Under the pieces are notes generated by a model. That model was not told where the DNA came from, did not search any database, and was given only the letters and a program-made list of their open reading frames with translations. Shown piece after piece: positions 1-8,254 of a DNA stretch of 64,000 bases (the first letter of the stretch is position 1; each line of letters begins with the position of its first letter). The translations under genes were made by a program, and so were the position numbers. Source of the DNA: Streptomyces venezuelae (GTDB lineage Bacteria; Actinomycetota; Actinomycetes; Streptomycetales; Streptomycetaceae); NCBI RefSeq assembly GCF_008642275.1, contig NZ_CP029189.1, forward strand, positions 186,001-250,000. The letters run 5' to 3'.

Positions 1-284
1 TACGTCGCGGGGCGTTCGACCAGCCCGTCCACGGTGAGCCGGTAGTTCTGCTCGTTCTTGCGCGGTACGGAGGTGGCGACGGAGTAGTAGCGGAAGCCGC
101 CCCCGTTGGGGAGCAGCCCGGTGAGCCCGGTCGGGTCCTTGTCCGATGCGGCGCCGAGGAAGGACTCGATCCCGCGCTGTACGTACGGTGCGGCCGCGAG
201 GCCCGCGGCGCCGAGCCCGAGCATGCCGAGCACCAGGCGGCGACCGACGGGGCTTCCCTCGAAGTCGGGGTGGTCTGTCGTCAC
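1..284 (-). CDS. Molybdopterin-dependent oxidoreductase (YedY/sulfite-oxidase-like), N-terminal part
   Basis: Only the first 94 codons lie in the window; the gene continues past base 1. It starts at GTG 284-282. The N-terminus carries a twin-arginine segment (GRRLVLGMLGLGAAG) followed by a hydrophobic stretch, so the product is probably Tat-exported or membrane-anchored with its cofactor already inserted. The following residues (ASDKDPTGLTGLLP, then RKNEQNYRLTVDGLVE) match the entry to the molybdopterin domain of the YedY / sulfite oxidase family. The substrate cannot be inferred because the catalytic Cys region is outside the window. The gene diverges from the P450 gene across about 210 bp. 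Confidence 0.8.
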   Translation of the reverse strand, partial: MTTDHPDFEGSPVGRRLVLGMLGLGAAGLAAAPYVQRGIESFLGAASDKDPTGLTGLLPNGGGFRYYSVATSVPRKNEQNYRLTVDGLVERPAT

Positions 285-496
285 CCCTCGATTCCAGCAC
301 CCCGGCGTGCGGGAGACCAGGGAGACGGGTGCGACGTCAGACTTCCGTCACAGTTCGTCCCGCTCGCGCGGGAGTGTGCCCCGGCGGGCGCCCTACCGGG
401 CCGGGCGGGTTTCGGGCAGGATGACCCGGCGCACGCACCGGAGGTCACCCGCGGCGGTTGCCCCGGCCCGGTCCCGATCCCGATCCGGAGGTCCCA

Positions 497-1723
497 GTGG
501 CTCGGCAGGACGACCAGGCGCGACGGGACGAGCTGTACCGCGACCCCTATCCGCTCTACGCCCGGGCCCGCCGGGCCGAGGGGCTGACGTACGTACCCGA
601 GTTCGACGCGTGGCTGGTCGCGCGGGACCAGGACGTACGGGAAGTGCTGCTGCGCGCGGGGGACTTCTCCTCGGCCCGTGCGCTCCTGCCGGACGTGAGC
701 CTCTCGGAGGCGGCGCTCGGCGTCCTGCCACGGGGGTTCGGCCCCCGCCCCACCGTCGTATCCAGCGACGGCGCGGCCCACCGGCGGCACCGGGCTCCGC
801 TGAACCGGGGGCTGTCCGCCGGCCGGGTGGCGGCGCTGCTGCCGTACGCGCGGACGTGCGCGGGGGAGCTGGTGGACGGCTTCGCGGCCGACGGCTCCGC
901 GGAGCTGGTGGAGGCGTACGCCCGGCGGCTGCCCGGAATGGTGGTCGGGCGGCTGATCGGGCTGGACCCGGCCGACGTGCCCGCTGCGGTGCACGGCGGC
1001 TACCGGGCCGAGGAGCTGCTGTTCCGCCCGTTGTCGCCGGAGGGGCAGGTGGCCGCCGCCGAGGACGTGGTGGCCCTCCAGCACCTGCTGGACGGGTACG
1101 TCCGCGACCGGCGCGAGCGTCCCCGGGACGACATGTGCTCGACGATGGTGGCCGCGCTGGCCCCCGGCGACGCCGAGCTCACCCTCGAACAGCGCCACGA
1201 ACTGGTGACGAGCCTGCAGAACCTGCTGATCGCCGGATTCCTCACCACGAGCGCCCTCATCGGCACGATGCTGCTGCACCTGCTCGAAGACCCGCGGCGG
1301 TGGCGGCTGCTCCGCGCCGATCCGTCCCTGATTCCGGCGGCGGTGGAGGAGGCCGTCCGCCACGACACCGCCATCCAGGCCTTCCGGCGGACCACCACCC
1401 GGGCCGTGACGCTCGCCGGGACGAGGCTGCCCGCGGGGGCCACCCTGCTGGTGGCGTACGGTTCGGCCAACCGCGACGAGCAACGGTACGAACGGGCCGA
1501 CGAGTTCGACGTCACCCGGCCCGGCAGCCGGCAGCACCTCGCCTTCGGGTACGGACCCCACGGCTGCCCCGGCTCGCAACTGGCCCGCGACCAGCTCCGC
1601 CTGACCCTCGACCTCTTCGTCCGTCGCATGCCGGAGCTGCGGCTGGACCGGGACCGCCCACGGCCACAGATGCGCCCCACGCTGATCCACCGCTCGCCGC
1701 AGGCCCTGTACGTCACCTGGTGA
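497..1723 (+). CDS. Cytochrome P450
   Basis: This is a soluble bacterial class I P450 of about 408 residues. It has the heme-ligand signature FGYGPHGCPG near the C-terminus, the K-helix ExxR (EEAVR), and an I-helix AGFLTTS. In the I-helix the acidic residue that normally precedes the Thr is Leu, while the Thr pair remains. GTG 497 is chosen over an in-frame TTG at 458 because GGAGG at 487-491 sits five bases upstream. It needs ferredoxin and ferredoxin reductase partners; none is adjacent. The substrate is unknown. A hairpin at 1947-1969 lies downstream. Confidence 0.92.
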   Translation: MARQDDQARRDELYRDPYPLYARARRAEGLTYVPEFDAWLVARDQDVREVLLRAGDFSSARALLPDVSLSEAALGVLPRGFGPRPTVVSSDGAAHRRHRAPLNRGLSAGRVAALLPYARTCAGELVDGFAADGSAELVEAYARRLPGMVVGRLIGLDPADVPAAVHGGYRAEELLFRPLSPEGQVAAAEDVVALQHLLDGYVRDRRERPRDDMCSTMVAALAPGDAELTLEQRHELVTSLQNLLIAGFLTTSALIGTMLLHLLEDPRRWRLLRADPSLIPAAVEEAVRHDTAIQAFRRTTTRAVTLAGTRLPAGATLLVAYGSANRDEQRYERADEFDVTRPGSRQHLAFGYGPHGCPGSQLARDQLRLTLDLFVRRMPELRLDRDRPRPQMRPTLIHRSPQALYVTW

Positions 1724-1946
1724 CCCGGCGGCCGTTCACCCGTCCGGGTGTGCGGGACCGGTCGTTGCCCGGCGGCGCCCGTTGTCCGGGCTGTCCTTCG
1801 CCCGGTGGGGCGCCGGGTGCCGTCCGCGAGGACCCCGGCCGTTGCAGCACCGAAGCCGGCACCGACGCCGGCACCAACGCGGGCACCGAAATCGGAACGG
1901 CCGGCGGGCAACCCGGCGGGGATCCACGGCGTCCTCACGTACAGGA

Positions 1947-1969
1947 CGCGCCGCCCGAGAGGCGGCGCG
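1947..1969. terminator. Perfect 9-bp hairpin upstream of EF-hand gene
   Basis: CGCGCCGCC (1947-1955) pairs perfectly with GGCGGCGCG (1961-1969) across a five-base loop. It lies 220 bp after the P450 stop and 21 bases before the next start, so it could end P450 transcription or form a 5'-leader structure for the EF-hand gene. There is no U tract, as is usual in Streptomyces. Confidence 0.5.
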
Positions 1970-1989
1970 TGTACCGCTGAGAGGACCAC

Positions 1990-2244
1990 GTGATGAGTGA
2001 GAAGGCCCGGCGCCTGTTCGACGCCCTCGACCTCGATCAGGACGGCACGCTGACCCGCGCCGAGGTCATCGGCGCCCTGCGTTCCAAGGGGCCGACCCTC
2101 GCGGCGCAGGGAGCCATCCCCTTCTGGGGTGTCGGGGACACCGAGGCGTCCTCGGCTCTCTTCGACGCGGCCGACCAGAACGGCGACCGGGTGCTGACGT
2201 TCGAGGAGTTCGCGGCCGTGGTCGACCGGCGCTTCGGCTGGTAG
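1990..2244 (+). CDS. EF-hand calcium-binding protein
   Basis: A small acidic protein of 83-84 residues. Two 12-residue EF loops are visible: DLDQDGTLTRAE near residues 15-26 and DQNGDRVLTFEE near residues 62-73, both with the expected D-x-D/N-x-D/G pattern and terminal Glu. This matches the calerythrin/calmodulin-like small EF-hand proteins of Streptomyces. The start is GTG 1990 or ATG 1993; AGAGG lies just upstream and fits the ATG slightly better. It is cytoplasmic, as there is no signal peptide. The role, calcium buffer or sensor, is not shown by context. Confidence 0.88.
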   Translation: MMSEKARRLFDALDLDQDGTLTRAEVIGALRSKGPTLAAQGAIPFWGVGDTEASSALFDAADQNGDRVLTFEEFAAVVDRRFGW

Positions 2245-2413
2245 CGGCCGCACCTGCGGAGCAGGCGGCCCGGCCGCCAACTCCCGGATCCGGCACGGGG
2301 GTCCGGGCGGCCATGTGCCGGGCAGGCGGGGCCGGTGCGGGCATTGGGTACGCTCTCGGTTGACTTCGGGGCGCCGGCAGGAGCCGGATCGCCGCAACCA
2401 GAGATGGGTCCCC

Positions 2414-4294
2414 ATGGGCAGCGCACCTTCCGCCGACTTCTTCCAGCCGCTCAAGGCGGACGACCCTGCCGTCGTGGGCGGCTACCGCCTGGTGGCCGTT
2501 CTGGGCTCGGGCGGCATGGGCAAGGTCTACCTCTCCTACACGCCGGGCGGCCGTCCCCTCGCCATCAAGGTGATCCGGCCCGAGTTCAGCGAGGACCCCG
2601 AGTTCCGCCGGCGCTTCCGGCAGGAGGTGCGGGCCGCGGAGCGGGTCCAGGGGCTCTACACGGCACCGGTCATCGACTCGGACACCGAGGGTGCCCAGCC
2701 CTGGCTGGCCACGGCCTACGTACCGGGTCCCTCGCTCGCCGACGCCGTGGCCCGGCACGGCGCGCTGCCGGTGCGCAGCGTGCTGCTGCTGACCGTCGGT
2801 GTAGCCGAGGCGCTGCACGTCATCCACGGCGCGGGCATCGTCCACCGGGACCTGAAACCCGCCAACGTGCTGCTCGCCTCCGACGGTCCGCGCGTCATCG
2901 ACTTCGGCATCGCCCGGGCCGCCGACTCCACCGCCCTGACGAGTACCGGCGTGAGCGTCGGCACGCCGGCGTTCATGGCGCCCGAGCAGGCCTCGGCGGG
3001 CACGGTCACCCCGGCCACCGACGTCTTCGCCCTCGGGCAGATCGCCGCCTTCACCGCGATCGGAGCGTCCGTCTTCGGCGACGGGCCCTCGCACGCGGTG
3101 CTCTACCGGATCGTGCACGAGGACCCCGACCTCAGCGCCCTGCCCGCGGAGCTCAGGCCGGTGGTGACCCGCTGCCTCAGCCGCGACCCGGCCGACCGGC
3201 CGACGCTGACCGAGGTCATCGAGCTGTGCCACGCGGCCTCGGAGTCCCCGCTGCGCCAGGGCGAGGACTGGCTGCCGCAGGCCGTTGCCGGTTCCCTCAC
3301 CGAGCGGCTGCAACTGCCCGCTCCGGCCCCGACTCCGGCGCCCGCCCACGCCCCCGCCCCCGCCCCGACTCCGACCGAGGTCTCGGCGCCTGGTGCGGCC
3401 GCCGTACCCGCCGCGCCCGGGTACACGCCGACCGGCGTGGCCGCCTCGGCGCCGACGCAGACGGCTCCGGCGGCGGGCGCTCCCGGGGCCGTGGTGCCGG
3501 GACACCCGACGCCGCCCCCGTACACGCAGCCTTCGCATGCACAGCCTTCGTACGCGCAGCCTTCGTACGCGCAGCCGTCCTACCCGCCGCCGCAGCACGG
3601 GCACCCCCCGTACTCGCAGCCGTCGTACGCCCCGGGCCACGGCACGCCGCCGCCGTTCCACGCACAGGGCTTCGTGCCCGGTCCGCCCGCGGCACCCGCT
3701 CCGCCGCGTCCCAAGCGGACGGGGCTGATCGTCGCCGGGGCGGTCGTCGCGGCGGTCGTCGGGCTCGTCGTCCTCGGGTCGCTGCTGCCCGACGGCAACG
3801 CCGACAAGGGCGGCGACAAGGGATCGGGCGGCGGCAGCGCCTCGCCGGGTGCCGCGCAGAAGCGGCCCGACCCGCAGCCGGTCTCGTACCAGGGCATCGA
3901 GATGCCCCAGAACCACCAGCTGATGTTCGCCGACAACCCGCCGCGTCCGGCGGAGGAGCCCACCGGCGCCGGGGTGCTCTACGGGCACGGGGACCTCTTC
4001 TACTACCGGGACACCATGTTCGGGGACGAGAAGTTCGGTACCGCGAACGGCAAGCTCGTCCTGCTGAACAACTCCGAGAAGGGCTCCCTGGAGACCTGCC
4101 GCGCCGTGACCCGCTTCACCGAGAAGATCGGCCTCGACCAGCTGACGGACGGTTCACAGGTCTGCGTACTGAGCAAGGCCGGCCACATCACGCTGGCGAC
4201 GTTCCGTGGCCGTTCGGGCGTGAAGGAGGAGACCAGGTTCATCACCGTCGACCTGACGGTCTGGCGCAACGCCGAGGCCTCGGCGAAGGACTAG
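2414..4294 (+). CDS. Transmembrane serine/threonine protein kinase (PknB-like)
   Basis: 626 residues. The kinase domain occupies roughly residues 20-285, with the Gly-rich loop GSGGMG (31-36), the catalytic loop HRDLKPAN (Asp146), the DFG motif (Asp163) and APEQ in the activation segment, so it should be active. A long Pro/Ala-rich linker with repeats of QPSYA follows, then a single membrane helix (about 437-458) and an extracellular C-terminal domain of about 160 residues with two Cys. It lacks PASTA repeats; the outside domain may sense a different ligand. ATG 2414 is chosen because the upstream in-frame GTG would add a basic, non-conserved leader before GGYRL. Confidence 0.92.
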   Translation: MGSAPSADFFQPLKADDPAVVGGYRLVAVLGSGGMGKVYLSYTPGGRPLAIKVIRPEFSEDPEFRRRFRQEVRAAERVQGLYTAPVIDSDTEGAQPWLATAYVPGPSLADAVARHGALPVRSVLLLTVGVAEALHVIHGAGIVHRDLKPANVLLASDGPRVIDFGIARAADSTALTSTGVSVGTPAFMAPEQASAGTVTPATDVFALGQIAAFTAIGASVFGDGPSHAVLYRIVHEDPDLSALPAELRPVVTRCLSRDPADRPTLTEVIELCHAASESPLRQGEDWLPQAVAGSLTERLQLPAPAPTPAPAHAPAPAPTPTEVSAPGAAAVPAAPGYTPTGVAASAPTQTAPAAGAPGAVVPGHPTPPPYTQPSHAQPSYAQPSYAQPSYPPPQHGHPPYSQPSYAPGHGTPPPFHAQGFVPGPPAAPAPPRPKRTGLIVAGAVVAAVVGLVVLGSLLPDGNADKGGDKGSGGGSASPGAAQKRPDPQPVSYQGIEMPQNHQLMFADNPPRPAEEPTGAGVLYGHGDLFYYRDTMFGDEKFGTANGKLVLLNNSEKGSLETCRAVTRFTEKIGLDQLTDGSQVCVLSKAGHITLATFRGRSGVKEETRFITVDLTVWRNAEASAKD

Positions 4295-4367
4295 GACCCT
4301 TCCGGCCGGTCACTTGTCCGGAGGAAGGCAGTCGCTCTCCCCCGGCCTGTCCACCGCACTCGCGGCG

Positions 4368-4407
4368 GTCCGTCCGTCTGTCTGTCCGTCCGTCCGTCCG
4401 TCCGTCC
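4368..4407. repeat. (GTCC)n tetranucleotide microsatellite
   Basis: Ten tandem tetramers cover 40 bp: two GTCC, two GTCT, then six GTCC. The tract lies between the kinase stop and the Imm49 gene, about 130 bp upstream of the latter, and is outside any coding sequence. Such tracts can change length by slippage. Confidence 0.9.
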
Positions 4408-4540
4408 AGGTTGCGCGACGTCGCTGCCTCGTAGGTGCGGCCACAACGGGCTGCCGTGTCGGGGAAGATGGCTACTCGAAGATCGGCGACGAGGGGCGGC
4501 GGGATCCCTGCCGGCCTCGTCCGACGGGAGGATGGCAACC

Positions 4541-5452
4541 GTGCGGGAAGTGGCACGTCACGAGGTCGGCGAGAACGTGGCCTTGCGGGCCCTGGAGAAC
4601 ATCGGCAGCCGGACCTTCGGCCGCTGGCACAGCCTGCGCTACGGCAGCCTGTCCATCAAGGGGATACAGGAGATGGGTGACGAGCTGCTCGACCACGTCG
4701 GCGCCCTTTCCCTCCAGGACCCGCAACTGGAAAGCGCGCCGGGCCGACTGGCGCTCGCAACGGCGGCGGAGTGCGCGCTCGGTGTCCTGACGCTCGGAAC
4801 CTGCCCCGGCGGGGACTTCGAGATCTCCTTCCCGCTCATCGACGAGGAGCTCAGCAGCGAGGACTTCGCCTTCGGCGACGCGGTCGACCTGGCACCCACG
4901 GCGCAGGTGTGGGTGGACGCCTTCGCACTGACCGTGATCACCGGGCTGGTCCGGGAACCGGCCCGGGTGATCGGGCCCCTGCTCAAGACGGACTACGCTC
5001 CGATGTTCCACGCCGGACTGCCGCATTCGTCGCTGTCCTCGGTGTCCGACCCGGCCGAACTCGCCGAGATGGACGCGCTCTGCGGCTACCTCCACCTGGT
5101 GGAGAGGCCCAGGTCGCCCTGGGTCGCGTCCGGGGTGTCGCCCCTGCGCAAGCCGGACGCGCAGGAGCGTGCGGCGGCCGCCGCGCGGCTGGACGGGGCG
5201 GGCACGCTCACCCCCGACCAGCGGCTGCTGCGCGTACTGCTCGACGACGACCGGCCCGCGTTCGAGCGGGCCCTGGCCGGCCGCCTCCTGGAGCACCGCG
5301 ACAACGCCGACGGTGCGGGTGCCGCGCCGAGGACGCTGCTGCCGGTCACGGTCATCGCCCTGGCGGCACTCGCCGTACAGGCGCACGGCTGGGAGCTGGA
5401 CGTGCACTCCGGATACCTGCCGGCGGGGCTGCTGCGCGCCCAGAGGGCTTAG
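4541..5452 (+). CDS. Imm49 family immunity protein
   Basis: 303 residues, mostly alpha-helical, no signal or membrane segment. The conserved N-terminal block (RTFGRWHSLRYG, then GDELLDHVGA) and the following AAECALGVLTLG ... FPLIDEELSSEDF ... AFALTVITGLV match my recollection of Streptomyces proteins annotated as immunity 49 family. These are predicted to neutralise polymorphic toxins. GTG 4541 is preferred to ATG 4532 because GGGAGG (4526-4531) is nine bases from the GTG and directly abuts the ATG. No toxin gene is adjacent, so this may be an orphan immunity gene. The family call is from sequence memory, not a search. Confidence 0.72.
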   Translation: MREVARHEVGENVALRALENIGSRTFGRWHSLRYGSLSIKGIQEMGDELLDHVGALSLQDPQLESAPGRLALATAAECALGVLTLGTCPGGDFEISFPLIDEELSSEDFAFGDAVDLAPTAQVWVDAFALTVITGLVREPARVIGPLLKTDYAPMFHAGLPHSSLSSVSDPAELAEMDALCGYLHLVERPRSPWVASGVSPLRKPDAQERAAAAARLDGAGTLTPDQRLLRVLLDDDRPAFERALAGRLLEHRDNADGAGAAPRTLLPVTVIALAALAVQAHGWELDVHSGYLPAGLLRAQRA

Positions 5453-5508
5453 GACCACGGACGCGGCGACCGCCCCGCGCTACGGGCCCGGTGGCTCCGG
5501 CACCCGTG

Positions 5509-6150
5509 TCAGGCGTGCTGCACGACCGCCACGGCGGCCGGGAGTACGGCGGGGCGGTCGAGGAAGGCGAGCACGGCCCGCTTCTCCGGGAGGTACACCT
5601 CGGGCAGGTCGATCTCCGGGAGGGTGATCTCGCCCTGCCGGACGAAGCCGAGCCGGTTCAGCAGCGAGAGCGCCTTGGCGTTGGAGGCGTCGGGCTCGGC
5701 CACCGCGCGCAGGACGGCCGGGTCGCGGAAGGTGAACCGGATGAGCGAACCGATCAGGGTCCTGCTGAATCCGGGCCGGGGCCGGCCGGTCATCGGGGCC
5801 AGCATCAGATGAACGCCGATGTCGCCCTCGCGCACCGCGTAGCAGTCGCCGACCCGGTCCTCGGTGGGCTCGTACGTCTGGAAGAGCGCCACGGGCTCGT
5901 CATCCAACCGGACCATGTACGCGTGGTGCGTGTCCCGGCGGTCCACGTCCTCGTAGATCTCCTGGACCAGTTCCCGGCTGACGCCGTTCATGCCCCAGAA
6001 CCGCGCCCTCTCCTCGGCGACCCAGGAGTGCAGTACGGCGGAGTCCGCGACCGGGTCGACCGGGGTGAAGCGGACCGTGCCGAAGCCTTCGACGGTCTCG
6101 GTCAGGACGTCCGCGCGGGGGGAGACGAGGAAAGTGGACTCGGGTCTCAT
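5509..6150 (-). CDS. GNAT acyltransferase, siderophore-type (AlcB/IucB/MbtK-like)
   Basis: 213 residues from ATG 6150. The block FWGMNGVSRELVQEIYED, then HHAYMVRLDDEPVALFQTYEP and GDIGVHLMLAP, is typical of the AlcB/IucB/MbtK acyltransferases. These acylate the hydroxylamine nitrogen of a siderophore precursor such as N-hydroxylysine or N-hydroxycadaverine. No other siderophore gene is nearby, so it is either a stand-alone supplier or has a different amine substrate. An upstream GTG at 6207 is possible but adds a non-conserved basic leader. A DtxR/IdeR-like box lies 71 bp upstream of the start, which supports control by iron. Confidence 0.85.
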   Translation of the reverse strand: MRPESTFLVSPRADVLTETVEGFGTVRFTPVDPVADSAVLHSWVAEERARFWGMNGVSRELVQEIYEDVDRRDTHHAYMVRLDDEPVALFQTYEPTEDRVGDCYAVREGDIGVHLMLAPMTGRPRPGFSRTLIGSLIRFTFRDPAVLRAVAEPDASNAKALSLLNRLGFVRQGEITLPEIDLPEVYLPEKRAVLAFLDRPAVLPAAVAVVQHA

Positions 6151-6220
6151 ACGGGTTCCGTTTCTGCTCGGCCGGGAAGGACCGGCGAAGGCGGTGAGCG
6201 CTCGCACGGCCCAGAGGCGG

Positions 6221-6239
6221 TTAGGGTGCCCTAACTATA
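6221..6239 (-). promoter_or_regulatory. Probable iron box (DmdR1/IdeR site)
   Basis: The site contains the inverted repeat TTAGGGTGCCCTAA. Read on the minus strand over 19 bases it matches 13 positions of the DmdR/IdeR consensus TTAGGTTAGGCTAACCTAA. It lies upstream of the siderophore-type acyltransferase and close to where a promoter is expected, so iron-loaded DmdR1 would repress it. Confidence 0.6.
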
Positions 6240-6610
6240 GGTGGCTCTAGAAGGAAATCCGGAAGGGACCCCACACGCGTTCGCGTCCTCGCGGCTGCCC
6301 TCCACGGCGGCCTCGGACACCGTGGCCGGGGCGGCGGAGGGCGACGGCCACCTGGCCGGTCGGACGCTGATCATCATTTAAGATTCAAGGCGGCCGTTGG
6401 GCTGCGGCTCGTCGCTGTGAGGGCGACCGCGGAACGGTCAGGCCGACCGGTCGGGGAGCAGCCTGAGTCAGGGCCCTGGTCCGGACGGCGACCACTGACG
6501 CTGATCATGCAGATCCCGGGGAATCACGTGACCGCCGGCGTGCGTCTCGGTGGGGTGGGGTGCGTGGCCCACCCGCCCACGAACAGAAGATCCCCAGGGA
6601 GAAGTGAGGT
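6240..6610. other. Intergenic region, no gene seen
   Basis: This is the divergent promoter region between the acyltransferase and the deoxynucleoside kinase. An AT-rich patch (CATTTAAGATTCAAGG, near 6375-6390) is unusual for this GC content and could hold a -10 element. A GC-rich imperfect hairpin (GTGGGGTGGG near 6551 against CCCACCCGCCCAC near 6569) lies just before the kinase ribosome-binding site. No convincing reading frame was found. Confidence 0.5.
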
Positions 6611-7273
6611 ATGCCAGTGATCTGCGTCGGAGGCATGATCGGAATCGGCAAGACGAGTGTGGCCGAGCTGCTCGCCAAGGAGCTGGGCAGCGACGTCTTC
6701 TACGAGAGCGTGGACGACAACCCGATCCTGCCGCTCTTCTACACGGCGAGCCCCGAGGAGATCCAGGCGAAGCGCTACCCCTTCCTGCTGCAGCTCTACT
6801 TCCTGCAGACGCGGTTCGCCTCGATCAAGGAGGCGTACAAGCAGGGGGACAACGTCCTCGACCGGTCCATCTACGAGGACTGGTACTTCGCCAAGGTCAA
6901 CCACGACCTGGGGCGGATCAGCTCCCTCGAAATGCAGGTGTACGAGGGACTGCTGGGCGAGATGATGCGCGAGATCGACGGCCTGCCGTACCGCAAGGCG
7001 CCCGATCTCATGGTCTACCTCAAGGCGGACTTCGAGACGGTGCTGCACCGTATCGGGCTGCGGGGCCGCGGCTTCGAGCAGGACGAGAGCCTCGTCGAGT
7101 ACTACCGGACCCTGTGGTCCGGCTACGACGACTGGGTGCACAAGCACTACTCGGCCAGCGAGGTCCTCGTGATCGACATGAACCACACGGACGTGGTGAA
7201 CAAGCCCGAGGACGCGGCGCGCGTGGTGCGGGAGGTCAAGGAGACCCTGGCGACGGTCGCGCACCGGCGCTGA
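6611..7273 (+). CDS. Deoxynucleoside kinase (deoxyadenosine/deoxyguanosine kinase-like)
   Basis: 220 residues, close to the usual length of bacterial dNKs. The P-loop GMIGIGKTS lies at residues 8-16, DRSIYED near 78-84 is the conserved substrate-binding DRS motif, and RGRGFEQD near 155 forms the LID. It phosphorylates a deoxynucleoside at the 5' position in nucleotide salvage, in the cytoplasm. The start ATG 6611 follows GGGAGAAGTGAGG. It stands alone and is followed by a strong hairpin terminator. Confidence 0.92.
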   Translation: MPVICVGGMIGIGKTSVAELLAKELGSDVFYESVDDNPILPLFYTASPEEIQAKRYPFLLQLYFLQTRFASIKEAYKQGDNVLDRSIYEDWYFAKVNHDLGRISSLEMQVYEGLLGEMMREIDGLPYRKAPDLMVYLKADFETVLHRIGLRGRGFEQDESLVEYYRTLWSGYDDWVHKHYSASEVLVIDMNHTDVVNKPEDAARVVREVKETLATVAHRR

Positions 7274-7298
7274 GCCACGGCCGGCCGGCGGCACGGAC

Positions 7299-7328
7299 CG
7301 CGGGAACGCGCGGGCGGGCGTTCCCGCG
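7299..7328 (+). terminator. Strong 11-bp hairpin terminator
   Basis: CGCGGGAACGC (7299-7309) pairs perfectly with GCGTTCCCGCG (7318-7328) around an eight-base loop, 25 bases after the kinase stop. It is the typical U-less Streptomyces terminator. Confidence 0.82.
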
Positions 7329-7480
7329 GGCGGGCGGCCGGTCTGTCTGCCGGCCGGTCCCGGCTCCGTCGGCACGCGGACACCGTGGCAGCGGGGGCAG
7401 CAGTCCGGGGCGCGGCGGTGGCAGCCGGGGCGAGCGGTTCGTACAAGACCGGTGCCGCCCGGCCCCCGGACACTGCCGTC

Positions 7481-8254
7481 ATGACCTCGTCGAGTGAAAC
7501 CCCCGGTCCTCTCCGTCAGGCCTCCGCGCCCGCCGTGCCGGCCCGGCCCGCCGTGCCTGCCGCGCCCGCCGGGTTCCGGCCCGGCGACACGGCGCGCCCT
7601 CCCCGAGCGTTCACCCCCGCCGCCGGCCGCTTCGCCCCCACCAGCTTCTACGACCCCGTGGCCGCCCTGGTGCGCGAGCGGCTCTGGCGCGGCCTGCTGG
7701 CCATGCACGTCGCTCCGCGTCCGGAAGAGGTGATCGTCGACGTCGGCTGCGGCACCGGCTCCCAGGCCCTGCTCCTGCACGACATCGAACCCGCCGCGCA
7801 CATCGTCGGCATCGATCCGGACCCCCGCATCCTGGCCGTCGCCCGCCGCAAGGCCCGGAGCACGGGCGCAGCCGTCGACTGGCGCCAGGGCATGGGCGAC
7901 GAAGTGGCCGAGCTGCTCGGGGCGGGCAGCGCGGACACCGCCGTCTCCAGCCTCGTCCTGCACCAGTGCCCCCTCCCGATGAAGCGTGCGATCCTGGCCG
8001 CCCTGCACACGGTGCTGCGGCCCGGCGGCCGACTGGTCCTGGCCGACTACGGCCTCCAGCGCACCCGTCTGATGCGCACCGCGTTCCGTGTCGTCCAGTT
8101 CGCCGACGGCCGGGCCGACACCCAGCCCAACGCCGACGGCATCCTGCCCTCCCTCGTCACCGAGGCCGGATTCGACCGGGTCCGGGAGGCCGAGGTGGTC
8201 TCAACCGTCACCGGGTCCATCTCGGTGTACGTCGCCCGGCGCGCCGGCGACTGA
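7481..8254 (+). CDS. Class I SAM-dependent methyltransferase
   Basis: 257 residues from ATG 7481. After a Pro/Ala-rich N-terminus, SAM motif I VDVGCGTGS occurs near residue 87, with the acidic motif II residue in GIDPDPRIL and a post-I block SSLVLHQCP. The C-terminal part (LRPGGRLVLADYG) is typical of ubiE/menG-like small-molecule methyltransferases. The acceptor is unknown. The 3' end overlaps the convergent AraC gene by 54 bp. Confidence 0.85.
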   Translation: MTSSSETPGPLRQASAPAVPARPAVPAAPAGFRPGDTARPPRAFTPAAGRFAPTSFYDPVAALVRERLWRGLLAMHVAPRPEEVIVDVGCGTGSQALLLHDIEPAAHIVGIDPDPRILAVARRKARSTGAAVDWRQGMGDEVAELLGAGSADTAVSSLVLHQCPLPMKRAILAALHTVLRPGGRLVLADYGLQRTRLMRTAFRVVQFADGRADTQPNADGILPSLVTEAGFDRVREAEVVSTVTGSISVYVARRAGD

